Shown here piece after piece: positions 44,184 through 56,305 of a stretch of DNA of 64,000 nucleotides. The notes beneath the pieces were generated by a model. The model made no database searches, was not told where the DNA came from, and was given only the letters and a program-made list of their open reading frames with translations. This DNA is from Panagrolaimus kolymaensis (Eukaryota; Nematoda; Chromadorea; Rhabditida; Panagrolaimidae). The stretch spans positions 2,232,001 to 2,296,000 of the forward strand of contig JAJQJQ010000032.1 in assembly GCA_028622995.1 (NCBI GenBank), in the 5' to 3' direction. Each line of letters starts with the position of its first letter. The stretch's first letter is position 1. The position numbers and the translations under genes are program-made.

Positions 44184-45076
44184 TCATCCTCGAATTGGAA
44201 GAACATTTCCATCAGAAAAAAGCTTACGAAGTTTAGCTTGTTACCCATTCTTTTCAATCAATAAAACAAAATCAAAATCACCAAACTCCAAAGGAATTCG
44301 ATAATTTCCAATGCGTCTACTATCGAGACGGCCAGTTGTTTTGCATTTGTAAGTTTTATAACATTCCATATTTCTTGAAATTGGAATTTTATAATAAAAT
44401 TTAAAGCCATTGTTTGTGACGCCAAATCCCACATTTTTTCCGATTTGTTCATAAAGTGTTTTGCGAGTTTTAACATTTAAAGCTTTCATATGCTTGTCGA
44501 GTTTAAGTAGCCAATCATCTTTTTCGGGGTAGAAAATTTTGTAAACCGCATAAAACTCATGCGTCTTTTCATCAGGCATTTCTTTAATTGGCATTAAAAT
44601 TTCAGCAGTCGAACAAAGCTGACATAAATATCCTTTTATGTCGTTGGAATGGAAAAAGTCTTCACTTTCTGAACGAGGAACAATCCAAAGAGGAAGAAGG
44701 GGATCTGAAATAATTTTAAATAATATAAATTTAGTAAACATTTTTCACTAAGGGTCAGTACAACTAATTATGAAGTTTTTAGATATTAAATTTTTTTAAG
44801 AATGTCTTTCTTACCATTGGGGTTTTCTTCAGGAGCTGGAAATTGAAAATGAACTTCTGGCGGGGCAATATCCTGTTGATTGTTGAGTCGGATTTCTTCT
44901 CCTCTTTTATTGGATTCAACCAATTCGCGAAGATTTTTGAAATCCGTGGTAAATTTAGCAAGAGTCTGTTTAATTTCGGCATTATCTTTTTTTATTTCAA
45001 CAGTATCATCTTTAATGCTGACTGTACGTTTGTCAGTACGAGAAGTGGTTTGTTCGGTGCGGGACAGTTTTGCTTT
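44184..45076 (-). pseudogene. Coiled-coil family copy 2, pseudogene
   Basis: Two segments remain: 45076-44815 (coiled coil, EIKKDNAEIKQTLAKF, and the linker PPEVHFQFPAPEENPN) and 44704-44241 (conserved C-terminal domain, WIVPRSESEDFF, EILMPIKEM, GFGVTNNGFKFYYKIPIS). They join in phase. The frame hits TAA right after LLIEKNG. The following 18 codons (QAKLRKLFSDGNVLPIRG, then TGA at 44184-44186) still match the C-termini of copies 1 and 3, so the stop is a nonsense change. Exons 1-5 present in the other copies are absent upstream. Both defects point to a dead copy. Confidence 0.75.
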
Positions 45077-46750
45077 CTAAAATATAATTATTTCATTTTA
45101 ACCCATTTAATTTAAAACTCGTTTGATTAAATCAAGGAAATATGCGGGCTTCGATACTTAGAGTTATTTAAAAGGTGTGTTTACTAAAAATTATCTTTAG
45201 TTTGTTCTAACTAATGGCTAAAAAAAGATGAACAAAAGAAAAGGAATATTTTTTTTTGGGATTCAAGTTGAAAAATTCTATATGACAGAAAAGAAGAAGA
45301 AATATTGGTCAAAAAAATGAATGGTCATTTTTCGACCTTCACAAAAAAATGAAATATTGCGCTTCTTTCCAACTCCTTTTATAAGAATAAAAAAAATGGG
45401 GCGGAGTTTTTTTCTTCGGTACCAATAAAAAATGACAGTAATTTTTATATTCGAGAAAAAAAAGTATGATTCATTTATTTAGAAAAATAAAAAGAAGAGT
45501 AGCAAGTTGATTATTTTCTGAATGTAAACAAGAAAAAAGAAAAAATGTCATGGAAATAACCGTTTGTTTGCTTTTTTTTGTTTTTGTTTTTTCTCATAAA
45601 AAAGCGTACCATAAACCTTACTTTGTTTTATTTACATCTCACTGATTTTTTATCTTTTTTTCCACATTGCTTCGAAAAAGATAGTACACCACACATATTG
45701 CGAATAGAGTGGCTTTCAAAAGCAATATAAAAAAAAAGTTGATGATAGTGAACGACCTGTCCCGTCCGATCGAAACCTCTATCAACAATTCTAATGGCGG
45801 CACTTATAAAAAAGAAATTTTTTGCTCTTTTGACCTGCGAATAAAATGTTTGCTTTTATCATCTCGTTTTTCGTTAATAAAGAGTGAAAGGAAAAAACCA
45901 TTTTTTGTTTACAAACAAATTATTTGGGTCAACTAAAAAAAAGTTTGACAAGGAAGCGAGGTGCAAAGTCCAAAAAAATTTTCAACGTCGACTACAGTAA
46001 TATTAAATTTTTATTTTAAATTTGCCATTCAATAATCGTATGTAATGAAATAAAAATATTACAAAATAAACGCTATTTATTACATTCAAGTTATTTCTAT
46101 ATTTTTCACGTTTTTTTAGTAATTTTGTTTTGATCAAAAAAACTTTGACACAATATCCATTAATCAAAAGGTGACAAGGAAGAGACTTGATCTTGGTTTT
46201 TTTCAATAATAAAAAAAACTTTTTTATTTTTCAAAAATCAAGAAAATAGCAAATTTTTTTGTTTAATGTCATAGTTATCACCTCAAATGAATGCTTTTTC
46301 TAATCCATGTTTTAAAATGACTTTTTTCTCTCCAAAAATTTCAAGCTTAAACTCTTTAAGGTGAGATAAAGCATTAGTAAACGTATTGTTTTTTTAAAAA
46401 TTAAAAAACTAGAGTTAATCATAAATTTTTTTTGCTTTTTCAAAAATTTGTATCATCTTTGTTGTTAATTAGTCTATGTTTTTTTTGCGGAAAGAAAGGC
46501 AAATAAGTTGACAAGGAAGAAATGACAATGGTAAAAAATGAGTGAACAAGTGGCTAAAAACTAGAGACACGGTGATTTTTTTAAAATCATTTTCGCAAGA
46601 CAACTATAAAGTTACTCTCATTTACTGAGAGAAAAAAATGGCTACCATCTTTTTCCAAAAAAAGATTTATTATTTAATTGTTTCCTTTTATTTAATTTAT
46701 TTTTTTGGAACAAGAAAAACAAAGCAATAAAAAACTTATTGGTTTATTTT
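45077..46750. other. Intergenic, low-complexity AT-rich
   Basis: 1.7 kb with many poly-A and poly-T runs and no coding signal. Weak similarity to the repeat units that follow (strings like TTGACAAGGAAG near 45940, 46160 and 46505). Confidence 0.35.
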
Positions 46751-49700
46751 TAGGAGAAAAAAAGCGGCAGTAGTTTAGTGCAACAAATTTTTTTTGATCA
46801 AAATTGGAAGCATTTTTTTGAATATTTTATTTCTTTTTTTTATATTTTGGTTTGAAATAATTACATAAAAAATCTTCCGTCTCTTGGTTAAAATTATTGA
46901 ATTGAAAGTTATTGAATCAGATCACGAGCAGAAGAGTCTGACGAGCTCTTCCATTGTGTAGAAGTTTTACAAAATTAAAAATTTTAATCGAAATCTGCAA
47001 AAGTAAAAAAGCCTTTATTCAAGGATCTTATGTAACGGATCTTTCTCAAGGAAACAATTCTTTCTTTGGGTGGGAATTAAAATTGGGAGAAACAGCTAGC
47101 CTTCTTCTTGTTTCAATTGAAATGAATGCTCTCCAATTTTGTCGTATCCGCCATCATTGAAACTATGACATGCCCGCATTAATTTAAGAGTAACAAAGTT
47201 AGAGGTGATTAACGTACAAAAACTTTTCATCATTGCTCTACTTGTTTATAATTGATTTCGTGTTTTGTTATTTTTTGAGTTTTTTAAATACCATAATAGA
47301 AAACAATAAAACAGAGCTTCACCACATTTAAATTTTAAAAAATAAACAGTGATTTTGTAAATATTTTAGAATTTTTAGGCAATTATTTGCACCAAATTGA
47401 AATTTAGTCGCGTATGTAAAATTTTATTATGCAATCGTTTCTTTTTTTTTTGGCGGAGAGCTTACACGCATTTGTGTGTTTGGTAGACACATGTGTCTTT
47501 ATTCTATAAAGTCGAAAAAAGAAAGGCAAAATAAATGGTTGATATTTTTTACACCTTTTTTTCATCTTGACTTTTGCTCACCTTTTCTTCTTATTTATTT
47601 GGAATTGCTTTTTTGAAGGAAAAAGGGTAATAATATGTTGAGAATTTTTTAAACCTAAAAATGAAACGATATTTTTGAATATTTCTTTTTTATTTTTTAT
47701 TTTTTTTGTATATGCTGAAATAAGAAAAAAAAAGATTGAAAATGTCTTCATTGAATTTGATCAGTACCACAACGCAATTTCAAAGATCAAAAAGAAAGAC
47801 ATTGATGCACCTGTGGATCTTTTTATAAGGAAAAGTGGAACCAAGATAGAATCTTACATCCACATAGAAGGAATCAGTCTAAAAGTGAATGGATCACCTT
47901 TGGATGCATGCGATATCTTCTCGGAATTCATTTTTCATTTTTATTATGCAAAGTTAATAATTTGCATCAAATTTAGATTTAAAAAATGAATATGAAAAAG
48001 TGTTACTTTGCAATCGATTTTTTTTTTTGCGTTTCGGCAGGCGCTCTCACATTCAATGGTTATTTTTTTTTGTTGCAAAATTAAAGACAAAATAGATGGA
48101 TTTTCTTTTTTCTTTTTATTTTTCAAATGCCATTCTCTTTTTAGTTTTAACTGTCTCTGTTGCTCACCCTTTTTTTTATTGATCCATTTTTTTCGAAAGA
48201 AAGAAATGGCGCAGTGTTTGGTTTTAGAGAACGACAGTTTTTTGTTTTAAAATCAAAAGTTAAAGCTTTATATTTATTTTTTGAATATTTCATTTACTTT
48301 TTTTGTTTTTGTTTTAATTTATAATAAACTAAAATAAAATAAATAGAATGTTTTTCTTTGTTTTATTATTCTCACTATTCAGAACGATGATGGAAGCATT
48401 TTTTGGTCGAACAATAGAAATGCTTGAGAAAAAAAGAAAGTTGAAGCAGTCATTCAACGTTTAAATGCAATCACACATTCCTTCACAATTCAGCCGGTAA
48501 TATCCGCCAATGGAGATCCTTCAATTCCCTGTTTTTGTAGTCTTTCGAGAAATATATTCACATCCAAATGTTTTCGTTCAACAAATTAAACGATTTACAA
48601 ACATTTATGCCCTTTCAAAACTCGCTGAAATAATGACAACAATACTAGCAAATAAATGGTTCAAAGAGGAATTATGTATATCCAAAAGATGGCGCAAACA
48701 CTTTAGTTGTATTAGCAGAAAAATAAAAAATAAAACAATACAAAATAAAATTTTTTATTCTTATCACTTTTTTTTATCAATTGTTTTGGTAATTTTTTCT
48801 CTGAAGATTTAAAGTAACGGTTTTAAATTTAAAAAATACTTGTGTTAATTTCTTTTTCCAAATAATATATTTTAAGGGTTTTATGGTTTAAAATTTATAA
48901 TTCGTTGTAATATTTTCTTCCATAATTTTCATTTTCATTAAATAAAGCTAAAAATATGCATCAAATTTACGAAATAAAAGTTCAAAAGAAAATGTTTTAT
49001 TTTGCAAATTGCAATCGATTCTCTTTTTTTGGCATTTGCGCGCGCACATATTCGATGATTGTGCAACATACATACATACCTTCATTGTAAAAAGATTCAA
49101 AAGAATGGCAAAGCAGACGGTCCTTTTCATTTCTTAAATGTCAAATCTTTTTTATTATTTCGCTTATTGCTCACCTTTTTTCATTTTTTTTTTCATTGAT
49201 ATTTTTTTTTCAGAAAGAATAAAAAATTGCCGCAGTGTTTTTGATCAACTATTTCTGATCAAAAGTAGCAAAAGATTTTTTTGAATATTTAATTTGTTCT
49301 TTTTTTTTGTTTGGTTTAAAAATAATAAAAATTACAATAGAACGAAGAAGTGATGGTTATGTCATTGAAAAGATGAACATCAAAAAGCTTTTGGAGAAAG
49401 ACACAACTCGAATTAAAAAATGTTTTCAGCTAGAAATGTACAAATACTTTTAAATTTTTTTTATTCCGTTACAGACGGAGCAGCAAATATGATCAAAGCA
49501 AGAAATGATAGAAAGTTTTTTCCAAAAATAATTAACCAAAATTTCATTAAAGTTTTAAAAAAAACCTATACAAATAAAAAATGTTATCATGTAAGGTTGC
49601 AATCTTTTCCATTTTTTTCTTTTTGACGCTTTGAAACCAAAATATTTTTTTTGTTTTTATTTATAAATTTCGAAATTTTTCATCCTCACTCTAATGCGAT

Positions 49701-50020
49701 GACTTTTTCTTATTTGAATCGATTTTATTATTTAAAAAAATGCGCAGTCGAAACACCACCACTTTCATAAAGAAAATTTTCAGCCAAAGTTCTTTCTTTT
49801 CTTTTCTTTTTTTTGAATATTTTGTTTTTACATTTTTTAAATTTGGGCTTAAGATACATTATAACGGATAAACAATTGTTAGGAAATTATAAGTCATGAG
49901 CTTGAAAAAATAAAAGAACCAAGCCAAAAAATCTGTACTGAATCATTGATTATTGCCAATAGACACATAACAGAAATAAATTTGAGATCATTACCGATGA
50001 GAGTGCTAATGTCATGAAAG
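46751..50020 (+). repeat. Array of diverged repeat units, some with hAT-transposase-like fragments
   Basis: The T-rich block TTTTTTGAATATTT recurs at about 46813, 47672, 48277, 49275 and 49807 (and at 41331). Before it, units share TTGCTCACC...TTTTTTATTGAT and a GCNGCAGT(G/A)(T/G)TT string, and further upstream TTGCAATCGATT followed by T runs and GCGC (47431, 48011, 49008). After the block each unit has a different short degraded frame. Two contain a motif like the hAT transposase TDxxANMxKA: VTDGAANMIKA at 49468-49500 and ITDESANVMK at 49990-50019. I infer relics of a duplicated or transposed hAT-related sequence. Boundaries are approximate. Confidence 0.5.
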
Positions 50021-50467
50021 TATGAATGAAATATATCCTAAGATTACTTCCTTCTATTTAAAAGTCAAAGAAAAAAAATTAATTCATCTTTTAAATACCA
50101 TATGATAACTTTCTATTTTTTTTCCTGTTTTTTGGCAATAAAAACATTTTACATTTTTATTTATTAACAACGTTTTTTAAGTTTAAAAAACTTCTCACTT
50201 TGAAATCATTTTACATACAATATTTGAAGAATTTATTTTAAATTCCATATGAGCATAAGATTAAATTAATTTTTTTAAAACATCATTTCAAAGAAACTTA
50301 TTTTGGTTATTTTTTGAATAAATAAACAAGGTATAAATTTTTATAATTCATTTTTTAGTAATACAAAGATAGATAGATATAAGCTAGGAAAACCAAATAT
50401 ACATTGTTAAAAAGAAGTTTCAAACAAATAAAGGGTGACCATTTAATGAAATATTCATTCATTTTAA
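50021..50467. other. 3' flank of coiled-coil copy 3
   Basis: AT-rich with nothing recognisable. Confidence 0.3.
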
Positions 50468-52066
50468 TCATCCTTTCAAAGGAATAATTGATCCATCGGG
50501 CAACAATTTTATAAGATTCGCTTGACGACCTGCCTTTTCAATAAAAAAGATGAAATTGAAATCACCGCACTTTCGTGGAATTTGCATGTTTCCAATAAAT
50601 CGAGTTTGAAGACGGCTACCAACTGAACATGAAGGTTGACTAAAACATTCTGAGTGAATATTAATTGGAAGTTTATAATAGAAGTCAATGTCTTTGTCTG
50701 ATATGCCATAACCATGTGATCCATTAATTGCTTTAAAAACAATTTGACGTCTTTGACACTTTAAATTTTTAATAAATCTTTCAAATATTTCTTCCGCTCC
50801 ATCTTTATTAGGATAAAAATGCTTGAAAACAAGAAAGAACTCTTTCTTTTTATGTTGAGAGATTTCAGCAAACGGCATCAAGATTTCACATTTAGTGAAT
50901 AGCTCAAGCATATATTCCCTTTCAAACACTTTGTTCGAGTTGAAGAGCTCTTGACATTTCTCTTGAGAAACAATCCACGAAAGAGCTAAAATAGTATAAA
51001 ATAAAAATTTTGTAAAAATTTTAATCTTCAATAATTTTTCTCGCTTACTTTGGTCGTTTGCTAAATCCACAAAACTGGCCTCATTTGTTTGACCAACAAA
51101 AGTAGGTTCTGCCAAAGTATTCGTCTGTAATACTTCTTGTTGGTTATTTTCCACAGGTTGAACATGCTCTTGTATCTGATCAGTCAATCGAATATGTGCC
51201 ATAATTGTTTCGACATTTCTATTGACAATATCAATCTTTTCTTTAATTTCAGCAGTGCATTGATCAGTTCGATTTGTTGTTTGTTTTAAAAACGAACTGC
51301 TTTGCTCTAAGCGAGCGGTACTTTCTTTCTGCAATATTATATTTAAAATTTATATATATTCATTTTTTATATTCGCTTACAAGGGCTTCAAAGTTGTCGT
51401 TTTGAAGTGTGTTGGATCGATGTAACGCAAGAAGGTAAGCACCCTCGACACATTCTTCAACAACCTAAAAGTTATAATATTTGTGCACTTTAAAAGAATG
51501 TATTACTTGAATCAATATTTTTACAAAAAAGCTTTTTTGGAGTTCACTTGGCTTATTTTGAGCTTTTTTAATATTTTCATAATGCTCAGCATCTTTAACA
51601 AATCGATTAGCTAATTCATAAATATCTTCATTCTTGGTTACTAGGCCCTAAAATTTATTAAATAAACTCGTGATATGTTTTGCAACAAAACTCACTTTTT
51701 TTAATCTGGTCAAGTAATCTACTGCTAAATTAAAGGCTCCACACTCAGCTTTTCTTAAAGCCTAAAATAATTTTTTGATAAAAAAAATTATATTGTATAT
51801 GATTACAGTAAAATCACTAAAGCTTTTTGGGTTATTTTTTAGCTCTTTGATTGTTCGTGCATAATACTTTGCCAATGAAATTTTTTCAATTTCATCAATT
51901 GTGGAAGGATCGAGAATTTGACGAGGAGTACCATTCGAATAGTTAAACTGAAAAACGGCTAAACATAAACTGAATTGATTTATAATTAAAATCCTATGTG
52001 GCAAAATTATGAAAATTATATCAACAAAAAACGAACTGTCATAACATCTGGAGCTTCTGATGGCAT
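50468..52066 (-). CDS. Unrecognised coiled-coil protein, family copy 3
   Basis: Seven exons keep phase: 52066-52037, 51947-51807, 51761-51696, 51647-51507, 51464-51381, 51328-51049 and 50985-50468, giving 419 residues. The structure repeats copy 1: a 10-codon first exon, helical exons 2-5 (IDEIEKISLAKYYARTIKEL), a coiled-coil exon 6 (AEIKEKIDIVNRNVETIM) and a C-terminal domain with LSWIVSQEKC, EILMPFAEI, HGYGISDKDIDFYYKLPI, CGDFNFIFFIEKAG and PDGSIIPLKG. The first donor is GTTCGT, less usual. A 63-base intron between exons 6 and 7 can be read through in frame, giving a misleading longer ORF with a false membrane span. Compared with copy 1 the linker lacks the Ala/Pro runs. Function unknown; no signal peptide. 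Confidence 0.75.
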
Positions 52067-52307
52067 AATTAGGAAAAATATACGATAAAAAAGGAAGTAT
52101 ATCTGAAAACATAAAATGACTTAATTAATGCCACAATTTCGAGCTTTTTTTATTATAAAAAAATGCGGATATCATAAGAAAAAAAAATTAACGATTAGGC
52201 AAATATGTATGTATGTGTTTTAGGATCAATGACAAATAGTAGCTTTGTATATCATTGTATTTTCTTTCAATATATAAATTTGTTTTCACATATTAATTTT
52301 TTTATAG

Positions 52308-52861
52308 TAACCCAACAGCATCCGACAGTATTTTAGGAATCGGAATCTGAAGTTTGGCATTGTATTTAAATTTTTTTTCGATGCTACTACAACTTTTGAA
52401 ATCCATCAATCGATTCTATGCCATTATTTTTCCTGTTCACTATCATTTAAAATTTACGATCAAAAATGCAATGATTTTGATTGGGTTTATTATGATTTTT
52501 ATTTTATTGGTCATTAGTTCATCATTTTTCCCTTCATGCCATTTTTGAGATCAAAATAAAAAATAAAAAAAGTGGAAATTACAAAAGCTTACATTAAAAT
52601 AATTGGAGCAGCCCAAAATGCAAAACACATTGCACATCCAATTTCAGCGAAGCTTTGTGAAGCACAAATGCATCCAAAAGCATTGTGCAAAACAGAATTT
52701 TTATATATAATTCTCAAAGATATAATAGAAAATATTAAAGTTAAAAAACCGAGCTAAAAAATCCTATTTTTTGTATTTCATAAAATGAAAAAATTTTTAA
52801 ATCACAAAATACTTACAATAAAAATAGTTAAGGAATAATAAAAACTACTAACATCAAACAT
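52308..52861. pseudogene. srx receptor pseudogene split by an internal inversion
   Basis: On the minus strand, exon 1 (52861-52817, 45 nt, MFDVSSFYYSLTIFI) and exon 2 (52753-52593, 161 nt, LHNAFGCICASQSFAEIG) are intact and have exactly the lengths of exons 1 and 2 of the intact srx gene at 15306. Exon 3 lies on the plus strand from 52308 after TTTATAG: ILGIGI*SLALYLNFF then LKSINRFYAIIFPVHY, with an in-frame TGA, ending near 52548. The opposite orientation of neighbouring exons shows an inversion with a breakpoint between about 52548 and 52592. Confidence 0.75.
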
Positions 52862-53420
52862 TTTAATTTTTTATACTAATGTGTATTTTCGTTATTTGTG
52901 CAAGTAAGGAAGTTATTAAAGCTTGGTTTTTAATTTTCAGTTCATTTAACATCAGAACTAACTCAAGCGTTTAAGTTGTAGTACTTGTAAGCTTTAATAA
53001 AGTTCACACGATGAACAGAGAGGAGAGACTACAAGGAACTAATAAACTTGTGTGAAAATTGTTGAGTGGAAACCATTTTTTTAATTTTCCTTATTTAAAA
53101 ATAACATGAAAAAAAAACACGGATGAAAAACAAATTTTATTGCATAAAAGTTTAAGCTATTTTTTCCGGTTAGAAAAGCTTTTTTCCTTAAATTAAATCT
53201 TTTAGCGAGAATTCTTTTTCAAAACTTTGAAAACAAAATGCTTTTTTCTCTGTGAGTTTTTTTATTGTTGCAAACTTTACTACACAAATTTTTAATTAAT
53301 ATTTATTAGCAATTAAGAAACGTCTTCTGTGTAAATTAATTTCTTATTATAAAATTAAGATTTACAATTATAAAAATATTTTTTAATAAAGATTCATTAA
53401 TTAATTAAATGAAAAAACTC
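52862..53420. other. Intergenic, no gene seen
   Basis: AT-rich; would hold the promoter of the broken srx copy and the 3' flank of the next receptor. Confidence 0.35.
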
Positions 53421-54736
53421 TTAATTTAATAGATTTATTCTTGATGCTATATTTTGATGAGCTATTTTTGGATGTCGAATTGAAGTAAATATAAATTTGG
53501 TAAATTTAACTATAGCTTCTCGATATCCAGTCATAATTACCAAAACTAAAAGAGATTCAATAAAAATTCGAAATTGTACAATCATTTGATAAGAATATGC
53601 TGAAATCAATGCACCAAACCATAAAGGAAGTCGTAAATCTATATAACCAGGATAATCTTTTATATCAATATCGTATGACGAAATGCTGTTTAAATATGGA
53701 ATATCCAATTCATTAAACACTTGTTCCAAATGACCATAAACTGAAAGAGAGAAAACAAAAACATTGACAATAGTTTGTAAAATAATAACTCCAGAAATTC
53801 GTAAAGAAATAATAAAATCTTTACGATTTTGGCTCAGTTGAAATTTGGCTTGTTTTAATATGCGTATAATTATCATAAAAGTAGCTATAATTGAAATTAA
53901 AACAAATATCGTAGGTTTTAACACTTCGCACCAATTTAATATATCTTCAAAATTGCTTAAAAGTTGCCAATAAAATCTTTATTTCTTTCCGCTCTGCAAA
54001 TTTCAAAAGTAGTTCCATTCCGAACTTCACATTCCTTATTTAAGAAATTTTCTCGTTCGTCCATAAAATAATAGGTTAAAGTATATAATCCAGACAAAAG
54101 AATATTAAGAAAATTAAAAATAAATAAAATATAAAAAACTCGTCGTTTCATTGTTAATTTTTCATAAAAATTCAAAAAATATAAAGCTATAAATCGAGAT
54201 ATGGTGAGAGGAACCAGCGCGGTGTAACTATTTAATTGTATAACATCTTGAATAAAATAATCTAAATAATATAATTTTAAAAAAGGATAATTGCTGCTAG
54301 AATAATTATAGGAATAATAAAAACATTTGGGTCGACCATTGCTGTCACCGGTGAAATAATTTTGTACAAAATTTCCGCATTCAAAGTTATAGCTTATAAT
54401 TAAATCCCATAAAGCTTGATTAAGGATAAACCAACGATAATTTTCTTTGATTCCACCAAAAATTGAAATAAAAATAATTAAACCAAGAAAACCAATGCAA
54501 ATATAACCAAAATTGTTAAGCCATAATTGTGCAGTAAAATTCATATAAAAACATGTTAATTCAGTGCTTTCGAGTTCTGCATACTCGTCCCATATATGAT
54601 TTCCATTTACATAGCAAATAAATGTTTCATTATTACTGTCATCCATGGCTTTATTAACAAAATACAAAATAATTAAAAAATCTCGAAATTTTCTCCTACT
54701 TTTATACCACGGTTTACTACTTTTCTTCTTCTTCAA
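53421..54736 (-). pseudogene. Multi-pass receptor paralogue with one frameshift
   Basis: Two frames (54736-53957 and about 53975-53421) together cover a full receptor like the one at 9679-10848: YRWFILNQALWDL, YTALVPLTISRFIALYFLNFY, and a C-terminal TM7 ending GYREAIVKFTKF. They meet near 53972-53982, where GATTTTATTGG is one T short; no GT-AG intron fits the gap. Either the gene is a recent pseudogene or the homopolymer was miscounted in sequencing. The N-terminus is MKKKKSSK followed by a hydrophobic patch. Everything else looks intact (about 430 codons). Confidence 0.65.
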
Positions 54737-55213
54737 GCTTTAAAAGTCATTTTAATTATTTTATTTTTAAAATTTTTACGATGATTTTGCAGTAATAGCT
54801 TTTAAAAGTACAAAAAGGTGTAAAATGCGGTTGAATTTTTTCAAAAAAATGGTGGTAAAACTCCAGTTTTTAATTCATTAATCCTTGGAACTGAATGTAC
54901 TTTTAATTTTTCTAAACACCCACGTTGAATGAAGATTACAAACAAGAAAATATTCTTTGACCTAGTTGTTCGATTGAAATTTATTAAAAAGAAAAAATAG
55001 ATTGAGAAAGCAAAAAATGTGCAAAAAGGTTTTCATACGCCAATGCTAAAGCTGTTTTAGTGAAGAAAAAAAAAACAAATTTTATTCTTGGAAAAAAACT
55101 ACAATAATTTGGAAAAATTTTTAAAAAACAAAGCTTTTTATTTGTTAAAATTATGTTTTGCGTTAAAATAAAATAAATTTTAAATGCAAAGATTTTAATC
55201 TATTTTTTTTAAA
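54737..55213. other. Intergenic, no gene seen
   Basis: AT-rich spacer between the receptor and the hAT-type element. Confidence 0.35.
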
Positions 55214-55221
55214 GACGAAAC

Positions 55222-56297
55222 CAGCCCTGTAAGCAAACCGACATTTTTGTAGGTTGAAACCGACAGTTGTCGGTTTAGACCGACAAATTTTTTTCTCAGA
55301 AATGATGAAATTATGGATGAATAATTAATTTTAAATTTTTCTGCGCTATTAATTTACTATAAAACACAATTTTGAGGTTGTCGGTCCAAACCGACACTTT
55401 TTGGGCCTTGTCGGTCCAGACCGACAACTGTCGGTCTGGACCGACAGATGTTTTTTTGAACCGACAATAAATATTTTTGAAGGAGTTTCTCTATAAAATG
55501 ATTAGAAAATACTTTAAAATTAATTTAAAACATTATAAAAACCATCCATGCATCGATATCAACCATTTATGGTATTTATTGTATATCGTGTGCTATTTTG
55601 GTGTGTTTTAGTGACTCAAAAAAATAAAAATCTCCAAATTCCAAGTTTTTGGCTTACAATCATTTTTTCTACACTAATTTTGGGTCGTAGAATCCGAATT
55701 TGATAACAGATTGCCTACATCTCTTGTTAATTTTGGAGTTAGGATTTTTAGAAATATGCAAATTTTGACTATCAATAAATCTTTTTTTAAAGCTAATCAA
55801 ACACAAAAAATGATATCAAATTCGGATTCTACGACCCAAAATTAATGTAGAAAAAATGATTGTAAGCCAAAAACTTGGAATTTGGAGATTTTTATTTTTT
55901 TGAGTCACTAAAACACACCAAAATAGCACACGATATACAATAAATACCATAAATGGTTGATATCGATGCATGGATGGTTTTTATAATGTTTTAAATTAAT
56001 TTTAAAGTATTTTCTAATCATTTTATAGAGAAACTCCTTCAAAAATATTTATTGTCGGTTCAAAAAAACATCAGTCGGTCCAGACCGACAGTTGTCGGTC
56101 TGGACCGACAAGGCCCAAAAAGTGTCGGTTTGGACCGACAACCTCAAAATTGTGTTTTATAGTAAATTAATAGCGCAGAAAAATTTAAAATTAATTATTC
56201 ATCCATAATTTCATCATTTCTGAGAAAAAAATTTGTCGGTCTAAACCGACAACTGTCGGTTTCAACCTACAAAAATGTCGGTTTGCTTACAGGGCTG
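55222..56297. mobile_element. hAT-type foldback element, 1,076 bp
   Basis: The ends are CAGCCCTGTAAGCAAACCGA and its reverse complement, and the two halves pair almost perfectly for about 500 bases around a short centre near 55750-55800. An exact 8-bp duplication GACGAAAC flanks it (55214-55221 and 56298-56305), as expected for hAT transposition. Inside, the palindromic word TGTCGGT/ACCGACA repeats many times near each end. It has no transposase ORF. The near identity of the arms suggests recent insertion or active arm homogenisation. Confidence 0.9.
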
Positions 56298-56305
56298 GAC
56301 GAAAC

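Noticed and set aside
43799..44257. 152-codon frame on the minus strand
   Set aside because: Its start overlaps the dead 3' end of coiled-coil copy 2 and the rest is Phe/Leu-rich noise from T runs.
50985..51048. Apparent membrane span (FTKFLFYTILA) in coiled-coil copy 3
   Set aside because: It is the translated intron between exons 6 and 7: it starts with GTAAGC and ends with ATTTTAG, and removing it keeps phase and restores similarity to copy 1.
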